From CAYOHP01 sp964403795 [NCBI: uncultured bacterium] (GTDB taxonomy: Bacteria > Muiribacteriota > UBA6191 > CAZXTJ01): a stretch of DNA of 64,000 nt. The notes beneath the pieces are model-generated. The model did not search any database and was not told the origin of the DNA. It saw only the letters and a list, made by a program, of their open reading frames with translations. Shown here one piece after another: positions 35,006-42,960 of this stretch; position 1 is the stretch's first letter; each line of letters begins with the position of its first letter. The position numbers and the translations under genes were made by a program. The DNA lies in NCBI GenBank assembly GCA_964403795.1, contig CAYOHP010000015.1, forward strand, positions 19,819 through 83,818. Direction: 5' to 3'.

Positions 35006-35926
35006 ATGCGGATCCGGTGGTTGGGAGCGGTGCTTGTCCTGGTGGCGGCCCCGTTGGCGGCGGACCCGCTGTGGTCGCAGCCCGAGGTGGCGGCCCTGAT
35101 GTTCGAGAAGGAAGCCGCCGAGCGCGCGGTGGTGAAGGCGGAGCTGTGCCGACGCCTCGAGCTCTCGGGACCCCAGCGACAGAAGTTGAAGGGGCTGCTC
35201 GGCAAGCTCGCCCACATCCTGGCCGGGTTCGCGGCGGCCCCGGAATCCAGGTCAGCGGTGGCCGACTACCGGACCGGGATGGTGGCGCGGGCCCGCTCGG
35301 TGTTCCGGGGGAATTCGTCCCCGGGCTCGGCCGAGATCCGTAGCCTGCAGCGGTACTACGAGATCACCAGCGCCCTGGAGGCGGAGATCGAGCCGATCCA
35401 GGAGAGCGTCGAGGCCCTCCTCGAACCGCACCAGATCGAAGTCCTCCGCGGCTTCGACCCGGAGGCGGTGGGGAGCGAACTGGGCCTCGGGGGGGAAGAG
35501 CACTGGGAGTGGGCGGACCACTTGCGCGAGCTGCGCCGGATGTCGCGGGCCGATTTCGACGAGGACGGGGCCGAGGTCCTGGCCGATGCCCTCGACGACC
35601 TCGGCCGCCCGGAGCGGCTGGACGCGGCCCTGGCCGTCGCCAGGGAGGCTCGGTCCCTGTCCGAGGCGGCCTTCGAGGCCAGGCTCGGGAGCCTGCTCGG
35701 CCGGATCGAGGCGCTGATGGAGGGGGGCGAAGGAGCCTCGATGGGCCAGCCGGCGATAGGGAAGGCCTCGATGTCGGCCAAGGAGGAGGACGCCGATCGG
35801 GACGAGGACGGTCCCGGGCCCGACGCCACCCCCGGCGAGCTGGTCCGGGAGTACCTGCTCGATCCCTCGCTGCTGGTCTTCCTCGTCGGGGACGAGTCCG
35901 GTGCCGCCCAGCCGGGACGGCCATGA
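35006..35926 (+). CDS. Secreted helical protein, Spy/CpxP-like
   Basis: A 306-residue protein with a signal peptide (MRIRWLGAVLVLVAAPLAA). GAGGAGG is 5 bases before ATG 35006 and fixes the start. The mature part is strongly helical: LCRRLELSGPQRQKLKGLLG near 50 and ITSALEAEIEPIQESVEALL near 118, followed by LEPHQIEVLRGFDPEA, resemble the LTxxQ helices of Spy/CpxP-type proteins, which bind unfolded or membrane-bound partners. The C-terminal 80 residues are acidic and low in complexity. Its stop overlaps the DUF1549 gene start by 4 bases. The Spy likeness is by eye only. Confidence 0.78.
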   Translation: MRIRWLGAVLVLVAAPLAADPLWSQPEVAALMFEKEAAERAVVKAELCRRLELSGPQRQKLKGLLGKLAHILAGFAAAPESRSAVADYRTGMVARARSVFRGNSSPGSAEIRSLQRYYEITSALEAEIEPIQESVEALLEPHQIEVLRGFDPEAVGSELGLGGEEHWEWADHLRELRRMSRADFDEDGAEVLADALDDLGRPERLDAALAVAREARSLSEAAFEARLGSLLGRIEALMEGGEGASMGQPAIGKASMSAKEEDADRDEDGPGPDATPGELVREYLLDPSLLVFLVGDESGAAQPGRP

Positions 35927-37404
35927 AGCGGACGCGAGCGGGGTCAGTGACTGCCGTCTTCCTGGCCGCCGGCGCGACCCTGGCCGCGGTCCCTCCCGAG
36001 GTCGGCCTGGATGCCGTGATCGCGAGCGCCTTGGCCGCGGGCGACCGGAAGCTCCCGGGCCCGGCTCCGGCCACCCGGTGGTTCCGACGCCTGTCCCTGG
36101 ACCTCCGCGGGACGCTGCCCCGCCCCCACGAGGTGCGGCGATGGCTCTCCCGACCCGGGGAGGAGAGCCGTTGGATCGAGCGGTTCCTGGCAGGACCCGA
36201 GCTGCCGATGCGACTCGCAGGGACACTGGCGGGACTGCTGGTCGGGCAGAAGTCCCGGGCCGGTTACGGGGCCTTCGAGGACTGGCTGGCGGACCGGTTC
36301 CGCCGGCGGACGCCGCTGTTCCGGGTGCTCGCCGAGGTGGTGGCGGCCGAGGGGGTCTATCCGGAGGTCCCCGAGGCCGGCTGGATCGTCCGCTACCAGG
36401 GAGACCCGGCCGCGCTCACCGGGGAATTCGGGAGGGTCTTCCTGGGGCGGCCGCTGGCCTGCGCCCAGTGCCACGACCATCCCTACCAGGACTGGACCCA
36501 GGAGGACTTCCTGGCGCTCTCGGCGTACCTGGTCCGGATCTCGGTGGCGGAGGCGCCGAGCCTCATGACCGACCGCACCAAGGTCTGGGAGAAGGGCTGG
36601 GGAGAGGCCTGGACCCGGCGAGGTCCCGAGCCGCGCCCGGTCCCGCCGCGGGTGCCGGGATCCGCGGTCTCCCCTCCGCATCCGGACGGACCCGGGCACC
36701 GGCGTCGGTTGCTGGCGGAGTGGGTGTCCGGGAAGGGGCGCGCCGAGGTGGCGAGGGCCATGGCCAATCGAGTCTGGGCATGGCTCATGGGCGCGCCACT
36801 GGTCCCGGAGCGGGGCGACGTGCACCGGGACGCCGAGAGCCTGCCGGGCCTGCTCGAGGAGCTGGCCCGTCGCCTGGTGGCGAGCGACGGCGATCTGGCG
36901 GGGCTGGTCCGGGAGATCGTCTCGAGCCGGGCCTACCGGAGCCAGCGGGAGGAAGGCGGGGTCTTCCCTCCCCGACTGTTGGAGCCGGAAGAGATGGCCC
37001 GCTTCTCGCTCCGCATCGCCGGGTTCGATCCCGAGTCCGAGGACGATGGGCAGGAGGACGCGGTGCGCGAGCTGGTGAGCGACACCGGCGAGGTCTCCGG
37101 TGCCGGGGAGGAGATGCGCTCTTCACCGTCGCTGGCCCAGAGTCTGCTGATCGTGGGTGGCGCCTTCCCGGGGCCCGGGGAGAAGCTGCTCGCGGGCTGG
37201 GCCAGGCAGCTCGGGAGGAAGGACGGCACCGACAAGGTCGCCGACCACCTGTTCCTGAGCTACCTCGGCCGGCCGGCCTCGGAGGCCGAGCGGGCCTGGC
37301 TCGCGGCCCAGGTCGCCGCGGGCGGGAGTGCCGCGGGTCGTCGGGTCCTGGCCGATGCCGCCTGGTGCCTGGCGAACCTGGCCGAGTTCCACGTGATCCG
37401 TTAG
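35923..37404 (+). CDS. DUF1549/DUF1553 domain secreted protein
   Basis: A 493-residue protein with an N-terminal signal-like segment (VTAVFLAAGATLAAVPPEV). DUF1549 is seen in WFRRLSLDLRGTLPRPHEV near 48 and FLGRPLACAQCHDHPYQDW near 172, which includes a C-x2-C-H sequence like a cytochrome haem site. DUF1553 is seen in RRLLAEWVSGKGRAEVARAM near 262 and SSRAYRSQ near 335. The pair of domains with a following DUF1501 gene is a hallmark of Planctomycetota and a few related phyla, where these proteins are thought to act outside the cytoplasm; biochemical role is not known. Here it lacks the PSCyt1 cytochrome domain often found in the family. Confidence 0.92.
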   Translation: MKRTRAGSVTAVFLAAGATLAAVPPEVGLDAVIASALAAGDRKLPGPAPATRWFRRLSLDLRGTLPRPHEVRRWLSRPGEESRWIERFLAGPELPMRLAGTLAGLLVGQKSRAGYGAFEDWLADRFRRRTPLFRVLAEVVAAEGVYPEVPEAGWIVRYQGDPAALTGEFGRVFLGRPLACAQCHDHPYQDWTQEDFLALSAYLVRISVAEAPSLMTDRTKVWEKGWGEAWTRRGPEPRPVPPRVPGSAVSPPHPDGPGHRRRLLAEWVSGKGRAEVARAMANRVWAWLMGAPLVPERGDVHRDAESLPGLLEELARRLVASDGDLAGLVREIVSSRAYRSQREEGGVFPPRLLEPEEMARFSLRIAGFDPESEDDGQEDAVRELVSDTGEVSGAGEEMRSSPSLAQSLLIVGGAFPGPGEKLLAGWARQLGRKDGTDKVADHLFLSYLGRPASEAERAWLAAQVAAGGSAAGRRVLADAAWCLANLAEFHVIR

Positions 37405-37414
37405 GAGCGAGGAC

Positions 37415-38686
37415 GTGTCGGATTTCCGTCTCAGCCGAAGGTGCCTGGTCGAGTCCGGATTGGGGGCCGCGTCCCTCTTCCTGGGACTGGGGGCCCGGCC
37501 CTGCCGTGCGCTGTCCGCCCCGGAGCCGACCCGTTCCCGGACGGCGAGCGCCATGATCCTCTTGTGGATGAACGGTGGGCCCAGCCACCTCGAGACCTTC
37601 GACCCCAAGCCGGGCCGGCCCGAAGGCGGTCCGTTCGCGGTCCGGGACACGCCGGTCGCGGGCCTCAGGGTGAGCGAGCACCTGGGCAAGACCGCGGAGA
37701 TGGCGCGGCACCTGGCGGTGATCCGCAGCCTGACCAGCCGGGAGGGGGACCACGATCGCGCCTATCGCTACCTGCACTCGGGCCGCCGACCCTCTCCGGC
37801 TCTCGACTACCCGGGGATCGGCTCGGTGGTGTCCCGGGAACGGGAGTCTGCGTCGATCCATCGCTTGCGGAGCTTCCAGCTCCTGCCTCCCGGCGTCCCG
37901 ATGGGAGCCGGATACCTGGGGGCAGCCCATGCCCCACTCCTGGTGGTCGATCCCCGGAAGCCGCTGGAGGGCTGGTTCCCCCACGGGCTGGAGCCCGCGG
38001 TGCTGGAGGGCCGCTTTGCGAAGCTGGCCGCCTTGGAGGCCCTGGGAAGCGCTGCGACCCAGGGTGGCAAGCTGGAGGCCGAGCATCGGGTGGTCCAGGG
38101 CCAGGTGCGGGACTTCCTGGGTTCGTCCCTGGTCAAAGCGCTTTCGCTCGAGGACGAACCGGCGACGGTGAGGGAACGCTACGGGCGGGGCGCCTTCGGC
38201 CAGGGCTGCCTCCTGGCCCGGAGACTGGTCGAGGCGGGAGTGCCCTTCGTCGAGGTGGCGCTGGACGGGTGGGACAGCCACATCGACAACTTCGGTGCCC
38301 ATGCCCGGCTGCTCTCCGAGTTCGATCCCGCCTATGGCGCCCTGCTCGCCGACCTGGACTCCCGCGGCCTGCTCTCGGAAACCCTGGTGGTCTGGATGGG
38401 AGAGTTCGGGCGCACTCCCGAGATCAATCCCCAGCGAGGACGGGATCACCACAGCGCGGTGTTCTCCGCGGTCCTGGCCGGGGGCGGAGTACGAGGCGGT
38501 CAGGTCATCGGCGCCAGTGATGCGGCCGGCCGCACGGTTGCCGACCGTCCGGTGACGGTCCCGGATCTCCTGGCGACCTGCTATCAGGCGATGGGGATCT
38601 CGACCACCTCGGTGTACTCGACGCCCCTGGGCCGACCGGTTGCGATCCTCGAGGAGGGGAAGGCCGTGGAGGGCATGCTGGGGTGA
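37415..38686 (+). CDS. DUF1501 domain protein (sulfatase-fold relative), probable Tat substrate
   Basis: A 423-residue protein. The N-terminus has a twin arginine followed by a hydrophobic stretch (LSRRCLVESGLGAASLFLGL), consistent with Tat export. DUF1501 landmarks are MILLWMNGGPSHLETFDPKP near 48, GDHDRAYRYLHSGRRPSP near 112 and LVVWMGEFGRTPEIN near 325 with HHSAVFSAVLAGGGVRGG near 348. DUF1501 proteins have an alkaline-phosphatase-like fold and nearly always follow DUF1549/DUF1553 genes, as here (10-base gap). A joint role is likely but the substrate is unknown. Confidence 0.93.
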   Translation: MSDFRLSRRCLVESGLGAASLFLGLGARPCRALSAPEPTRSRTASAMILLWMNGGPSHLETFDPKPGRPEGGPFAVRDTPVAGLRVSEHLGKTAEMARHLAVIRSLTSREGDHDRAYRYLHSGRRPSPALDYPGIGSVVSRERESASIHRLRSFQLLPPGVPMGAGYLGAAHAPLLVVDPRKPLEGWFPHGLEPAVLEGRFAKLAALEALGSAATQGGKLEAEHRVVQGQVRDFLGSSLVKALSLEDEPATVRERYGRGAFGQGCLLARRLVEAGVPFVEVALDGWDSHIDNFGAHARLLSEFDPAYGALLADLDSRGLLSETLVVWMGEFGRTPEINPQRGRDHHSAVFSAVLAGGGVRGGQVIGASDAAGRTVADRPVTVPDLLATCYQAMGISTTSVYSTPLGRPVAILEEGKAVEGMLG

Positions 38687-38718
38687 CTCCCGAGGATCGG
38701 CGGGTCGCGCCGCGACGT

Positions 38719-38724
38719 TACACT
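38719..38724 (+). promoter_or_regulatory. Candidate -10 element, leaderless spacing
   Basis: TACACT, in GTTACACTCGG, ends 8 bases before GTG 38733. No Shine-Dalgarno sequence is present before the kinase gene start. Confidence 0.4.
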
Positions 38725-38732
38725 CGGTCCCG

Positions 38733-40769
38733 GTGTCGCTTTCTCCCCTCCCGGAACTCGACGGCTACCGGATCGCCTCGGAGCTGGGGCGTGGCTCGCT
38801 GGGTGTGGTCTTCCGCGGGGTGCGCCTGGCGGATGGCCGACCGGTCGCCATCAAGCTGGCGCATCCCCAGAAGTCGGGCGAGCTGCGGGAACGGATCCGG
38901 CGCGAGTTCGGACTGCTCCGCGGCATCACCCACCCTTTGCTGGCGGAACTGCTCGACCTGGTCGAACTCCCGGACGGCGCCTTGGCCCTGGTCTACTCGT
39001 GCCTCGAGGGAGAGCCGCTGGAGGCGCGCCTGGGGCCGCGTCTGCCGAGGCGGGTCGAGCTGGCCCGCTGGGTCGCGGATCTCTGCGAAGGTCTGGGTGC
39101 GCTCCACGCGGCCGGAGTGGTCCACCGGGACCTGAAGCCGGCCAACCTGATGGTGGGTCCCGATGGCAGGCTCCGTCTGCTCGACTTCGGCCTTTCCCGG
39201 CCGGACCGGCCCGGGGCGACCCTGACCGACAGCGGGGTGGTGGTCGGGACGCCGACCTACCTGGCGCCCGAGAACCTTCGGGGCGAGCGGATCGGTCCGT
39301 CCGGGGACCTGTACGCCGCGGCCTGTGTGGTGCATGAGCTGGTCTCGGGTCGCCCGCCCTTCGACGGGGAACCGGCCGAGATCCTGAGGGCCCACCTCGA
39401 TCGACCGCCACCGCCGCTGGAAGTACCGGGCAGTCTCCGGGACGTCCTGAAGCGGGCTCTCGCCAAGCGGCCCGAGTCCCGGCCTCGGGATGCCGGGGAG
39501 CTTGGAGCCCAGCTGGCACTGGCGTTCCAGGAGTTCGGGGACGAGGACCTGGTGCGGGTGCGGCGGTCGCGGGGCGGGGCTGGGGGCGGGGAGGATCCGG
39601 CTAGGCGGTCGGGCACGGGACGCTCCGGGACGGACGCGGTGGGTAGTGGCCGGAGGGGATGGAGCCGGGCGCTGGCAGTGGGTGGGGTGGGACTGGCCCT
39701 GATGGTGGTGTTGGGAGTCGGCGCCCCCGGCTTTCGGGGGGCGGGGCCGGGAACCCCGGTGGGACCTGTGGCCGCCTGGAGCGGGGACCGGGCGGTGCGG
39801 GAGATCGCCGAGCGGGCCGAGCGGGACGTGGCCATCCGCGAGCTCCTGGGCCTGGGCGGGGGGGTGCGGATCCCGGAGGCGCTGGCTGCCCGGGAGGCGG
39901 CAGAGGATCGATTGCTCGGGTACGAGGAGGAGCTCCGGGACCGGTTGAGGGAGGCTGGCCCGGGGCAGCTCGGGGACGAGGCTGTGAGCGCCATCACCGG
40001 ACTCGGACGGCTGGTAGCGCTGGTCTCCCGGACGGCGATTCCGGGTTCGGAGCGGTCGGCCCGGCTCGAACCGTTGGCGGGGCTACTCGGGGAGTTGGCA
40101 GCCGGAGGGGTGAGAATCGGGAGCCATCAGGGTGTGATGCGGCGGGTGCCACCCGAGACGATCCCGGAAGCCTCGGGGTATCCCTCCGCCTTCGCCGTCC
40201 AGGGGCAGAGGTGGGAACGTCTGTACCACGAGGCGGTGGCATCGACCTCGGGTCGGCCGGGGGAAGGCGAGGAGGCCGCACCCGGGGCCTTCCGGCTCCG
40301 GGTCCTCGATCCGGTGGGCCGCCCTTGGCCGGCGGACACCGCGCTCCTGGGCGAGGCCGGGGCGATGCTGCGCGGCCTGGAGGATCAACTTCGCTCGGGA
40401 CTGCTGGAGGAGATGCCGGTCCTGGGGCGGATCCGGCTGGAGCCCAGGCGGATCCCGGATCTGGTGGTCTGCCTGGTGGTGTGGGATTGGCATCCGGCGA
40501 CCCTGGTGGACCTGGAGTTCTCCGGCCCCGGCATCGAGCTGCGGACCGTGGCCCGGGTCCCGAGTCCCTCGGAGTCGGGGGCCAGGGAGGGCAAGGGGGC
40601 CAGGTGGCTGACAGGCCTGCTCGTGAGGGTCCCCTCGGCGCGGGTCCCTATCGGGGTTCGGGAGCTCAGGATTCGAGCTGTGGGTGTGGCGGCTCTCTCG
40701 GAGCCTTCGGCTACGGTGACGGTGCTCGATGTCCTCCAGCTCACGGAGGGGGAGTTTCCAGGCCCTTGA
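38733..40769 (+). CDS. Membrane-anchored Hanks-type serine/threonine protein kinase
   Basis: A 678-residue kinase. The catalytic domain (about 10-270) shows ELGRGSLGVVFRG, VAIKLA, HRDLKPANLMV, DFGLSR and LAPENL. A Gly/Arg-rich linker leads to a single membrane helix (ALAVGGVGLALMVVLGVG, near 312-329). The outside domain (about 345-678) begins with helices and ends beta-rich; no family was recognised. GTG 38733 gives a natural short N-terminus before the kinase domain. It follows the DUF1501 gene by 46 bases but has its own -10-like element. Confidence 0.94.
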   Translation: MSLSPLPELDGYRIASELGRGSLGVVFRGVRLADGRPVAIKLAHPQKSGELRERIRREFGLLRGITHPLLAELLDLVELPDGALALVYSCLEGEPLEARLGPRLPRRVELARWVADLCEGLGALHAAGVVHRDLKPANLMVGPDGRLRLLDFGLSRPDRPGATLTDSGVVVGTPTYLAPENLRGERIGPSGDLYAAACVVHELVSGRPPFDGEPAEILRAHLDRPPPPLEVPGSLRDVLKRALAKRPESRPRDAGELGAQLALAFQEFGDEDLVRVRRSRGGAGGGEDPARRSGTGRSGTDAVGSGRRGWSRALAVGGVGLALMVVLGVGAPGFRGAGPGTPVGPVAAWSGDRAVREIAERAERDVAIRELLGLGGGVRIPEALAAREAAEDRLLGYEEELRDRLREAGPGQLGDEAVSAITGLGRLVALVSRTAIPGSERSARLEPLAGLLGELAAGGVRIGSHQGVMRRVPPETIPEASGYPSAFAVQGQRWERLYHEAVASTSGRPGEGEEAAPGAFRLRVLDPVGRPWPADTALLGEAGAMLRGLEDQLRSGLLEEMPVLGRIRLEPRRIPDLVVCLVVWDWHPATLVDLEFSGPGIELRTVARVPSPSESGAREGKGARWLTGLLVRVPSARVPIGVRELRIRAVGVAALSEPSATVTVLDVLQLTEGEFPGP

Positions 40770-40974
40770 GGGCCGGCGTCCCCTGGGTGCGTTCGATCAG
40801 GATCTCGAGACGTCCGACGATCGCGGTGGCCGCGAATCCCAGGTTGGCGTTCACCAGAGCGAGAGCGGCCAGTCCCAGATGCCAGGGGGATCCGAGTTGG
40901 ATCCCTCGGCGGAGCAGGGCGAGTCCGATCAGGGCCGAGAGGATCCAGGCGAGGCGAAGGAGCCAGCGAGTCAT
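40741..40974 (-). CDS. Small two-helix membrane protein, unknown
   Basis: A 77-residue protein with hydrophobic segments RLAWILSALIGLALL and HLGLAALALVNANLGFAATA, followed by a short charged tail. No family was recognised. ATG 40974 is preferred because the in-frame upstream extension to 41163 would translate the repeat cluster and is rich in Ser, Pro, Arg and Glu with no domain character. It overlaps the 3' end of the kinase gene by 29 bases on the opposite strand. It may be real, but support is only its length and hydrophobic pattern. Confidence 0.5.
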   Translation of the reverse strand: MTRWLLRLAWILSALIGLALLRRGIQLGSPWHLGLAALALVNANLGFAATAIVGRLEILIERTQGTPALKGLETPPP

Positions 40975-40990
40975 GGTGCCGAGGATACGC

Positions 40991-41230
40991 GGTTCGTCCT
41001 TGGGAGTCGAACCGCTGGGTGGCTCCTTTCGGGTCGAACCGGTGGGATTGTCTTCGGGGTTCGACCTCGCCCGTTCGGGGCAAGACCGGATCGACCGCGT
41101 CGGTTTGCCTTCCGGAGATCCGTCGGTCGAGGTTTGTCCCATCCGGTTCGACCACCCGGACATCGGGTTCGACCAGGATCGACCGCTTCGTCACCGTTCG
41201 ACACGCGGCGTGGGTAAACGGGGTCCGACC
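40991..41230. repeat. Cluster of nine 9-base repeats (GGTTCGACC) beside a parS-like site
   Basis: This covers most of a 343-base gap between the small membrane protein gene and rsmG. Exact GGTTCGACC occurs at 41058-41066, 41145-41153 and 41166-41174, and its exact reverse complement at 41032-41040. One-mismatch copies lie at 40991-40999, 41005-41013 (reverse), 41088-41096, 41176-41184 and 41222-41230. Spacing is irregular. The cluster resembles binding-site arrays at replication or partition regions. No canonical DnaA box (TTATCCACA type) was found, so an origin call is not made. Confidence 0.65.
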
Positions 41231-41249
41231 CGGCGGTTACAAAGTACCG

Positions 41250-41265
41250 TGTTTCACGTGGAACT
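41250..41265. other. parS: parS-like centromere site
   Basis: TGTTTCACGTGGAACT contains the full parS core GTT-N-CACGTG-N-AAC and differs from a perfect 16-base palindrome at only two paired positions. parS sites bind the partition protein ParB and cluster near the chromosome origin. The site is 52 bases past the end of rsmG (gidB), a gene that is origin-linked in many bacteria, and 20 bases from the repeat cluster. No parA or parB gene is in the window. Confidence 0.75.
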
Positions 41266-41317
41266 TTGTCGTTTGACCAGGGAGGTCAGAGCCCTGGGGC
41301 GCCCGCGACCCAGGGCC

Positions 41318-42205
41318 TCAGACCGGGACGGGACCCAGGGGACGGGAGCGGATCCGACTCGGGTGGCGGGGATAGACGGGACGGGTGGGAGCCACCTTCT
41401 GGATCACCAACATCGAGTACCGGACCTCGGGATCCGGGGTCGGATACTCCTCCTGGGACACCAACGAGGCACCCAGCTCCTCGAATGCCCGGGATGCATC
41501 CCGGATCTCGTCGTCCGCCCGGGAGCCCTTGGGCGCAAACAGGAAGCCGGAGGGCTTCAGGAAGGGGACGGCATACTCGAGCAGCACCGGGAGATTGGCG
41601 ACCGCCCGCGCTACCACCGCGTGATACCCCTCCCGGTGTCCAGGCTGGTGTCCAAGGACCTCGGCGCGCTCGGCGATAGGAGTCAGGTTCGGTAGCCCCA
41701 GCTCCTCGGCCATCCGCGCCACGAAGGCGATCTTCTTCGAGGTGGCGTCCAAGGCGGTGATCCGCCAGCGGGGGCGTGCGATCGCCAGCGGGATGGCGGG
41801 GAGGCCGGGCCCGGTGCCCAAGTCCAGGATACGGGCCTCTTCCCGCTCCTGGAGGCAGGCGCAGAAGACCAGGGAGTCGGCCAGGTGCCGGGAGGCGATC
41901 CCCTCGGGCGTGTCGACCCGGGTCAGGTTCATCACCTGATTGGCTTCTGCCAGGCGCTGGGCGAAACGGGCCAGGCGGGCCGCCGCGTCCTCGGGGAGCC
42001 GCACCCCGTAGCTCTCGCAGAACAGCAAGGTGTCCTGCACCGCCTCCAGATAGGCCTCCGGTACCGGGCCCGGAGCGAAGGGGAACTCCAGGGGCCGGGG
42101 AGGGACGGTGCGCCCACCCGGGGAAGGGGGCGGCTGGTGGGGGCGGCGGCCGCGACCCGCAGTACGGGGACCAGGACCAGGACCAGGACGTCGATCGCGA
42201 GCCAA
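41318..42205 (-). CDS. rsmG: 16S rRNA (guanine(527)-N7)-methyltransferase RsmG
   Basis: A 295-residue RsmG (GidB). The SAM-binding motif ILDLGTGPGLPAIPLAI lies near residues 124-140, preceded by NQVMNLTRVDTPEGIASRHL near 90-109 and followed by VVARAVANLPVLLEYAVPFL near 192. The enzyme methylates G527 of 16S rRNA. A TTG start at 42205 with GGAGG 6 bases upstream is preferred; it adds a Pro/Gly-rich N-terminal extension of about 45 residues compared with typical family members. A GTG further in, near EAVQDTLLF, would give the usual length. The gene is near mnmG, as is common around bacterial origins, but two unrelated genes separate them here. Confidence 0.93.
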   Translation of the reverse strand: MARDRRPGPGPGPRTAGRGRRPHQPPPSPGGRTVPPRPLEFPFAPGPVPEAYLEAVQDTLLFCESYGVRLPEDAAARLARFAQRLAEANQVMNLTRVDTPEGIASRHLADSLVFCACLQEREEARILDLGTGPGLPAIPLAIARPRWRITALDATSKKIAFVARMAEELGLPNLTPIAERAEVLGHQPGHREGYHAVVARAVANLPVLLEYAVPFLKPSGFLFAPKGSRADDEIRDASRAFEELGASLVSQEEYPTPDPEVRYSMLVIQKVAPTRPVYPRHPSRIRSRPLGPVPV

Positions 42206-42285
42206 GATTCGCCTCCGGGAACGCTGGGAGGATGGTAGCAGGGGAGGGGGGTGCCCTCGCCCGTGCTACCGTGAAGCGGAGACTC

Positions 42286-42906
42286 GTGAGCGACGAAGAG
42301 ATCTACCGGATCTTCGATCCGAACAGGGTCAGCCCCCAGGAAGCTCGGGTCCAGGCGCGACTCGAGGCACTGGACCGCGGCCAGCCGCTCACGATCCGCG
42401 GCTTCACTGCGTTCTCGATGGCCGTCATCATGGGCTTCCGGCGGATCAACTATGCCGCCGAGACCCGGGAGAGCGACGGCGCCTTCGTATGGTTGAGCGG
42501 GGACCACGCCAGGGCCATCGGGACCACCCTCCGGCCTTCCCTGGAGTCGCTCGGCCTCCAGTGCACGACCTTCGAGCCAGGGGCCCTCGAGGTCATGGCC
42601 GAGGCCGTGCCCGAGGGCGTACAGATCGACGAGCTGATCATCGCCCACAAGAGCGCCGACGAGGTGACCCAGGGCGAAGTGACCGGCCTCGCCAGCCTGG
42701 TGACCCGGCTGGGGACCCACGTGATGCGGCTCTGGGCTGCCGAGTACGACCCGGGCGTTCTCGATCTCCTGGCTTCCGAGCTCCGTCGCCGCGAGAACCG
42801 GACCTTGGTCGATGCCGACATCTGCGACATCAGCCTGCCGGAGCCCACGGATCGCATCCGCAATCCGGCCGTCGAGACCTTCCTGGCGGCCAATCGGCAC
42901 GGGTAG
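42286..42906 (+). CDS. Cytoplasmic protein of unknown function
   Basis: A 206-residue soluble protein without signal or membrane segments. No family was recognised. Visible regions are EEIYRIFDPNRVSPQEARVQ at the N-terminus, RGFTAFSMAVIMGFRRINYA near 45 and IDELIIAHKSADEVTQGEVT near 117, suggesting an alpha/beta fold. GTG 42286 (GGAGA just upstream) is chosen; GTG 42271 and ATG 42232 are in-frame alternatives. It lies between rsmG and a secreted kinase-like gene and diverges from rsmG. Confidence 0.7.
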   Translation: MSDEEIYRIFDPNRVSPQEARVQARLEALDRGQPLTIRGFTAFSMAVIMGFRRINYAAETRESDGAFVWLSGDHARAIGTTLRPSLESLGLQCTTFEPGALEVMAEAVPEGVQIDELIIAHKSADEVTQGEVTGLASLVTRLGTHVMRLWAAEYDPGVLDLLASELRRRENRTLVDADICDISLPEPTDRIRNPAVETFLAANRHG

Positions 42907-42948
42907 GCGATCGCCAGCCTGGGGACTTCCCGTTCCCCGCCAGGGACC

Positions 42949-42954
42949 TAGTGT
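42949..42954 (+). promoter_or_regulatory. Candidate -10 element, leaderless spacing
   Basis: TAGTGT, in CCTAGTGTGAGG, ends 6 bases before ATG 42961. The GAGG just before the ATG is too close to act as a normal ribosome-binding site. Confidence 0.35.
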
Positions 42955-42960
42955 GAGGCC

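Noticed and set aside
40975-41163. N-terminal extension of the small membrane protein gene
   Set aside because: The extra 63 codons run through the GGTTCGACC repeats, give a Ser/Pro/Glu-rich sequence and have no start signal.
41058-41174. tRNA gene suggested by GGTTCGA T-arm-like words
   Set aside because: No acceptor stem, D-arm or anticodon arm can be folded around any copy; the words are part of a dispersed 9-base repeat.
40985-41317. Calling this gap oriC
   Set aside because: No dnaA or dnaN gene, no usual DnaA boxes and no clear AT-rich unwinding region; only the parS-like site and repeats are supported.
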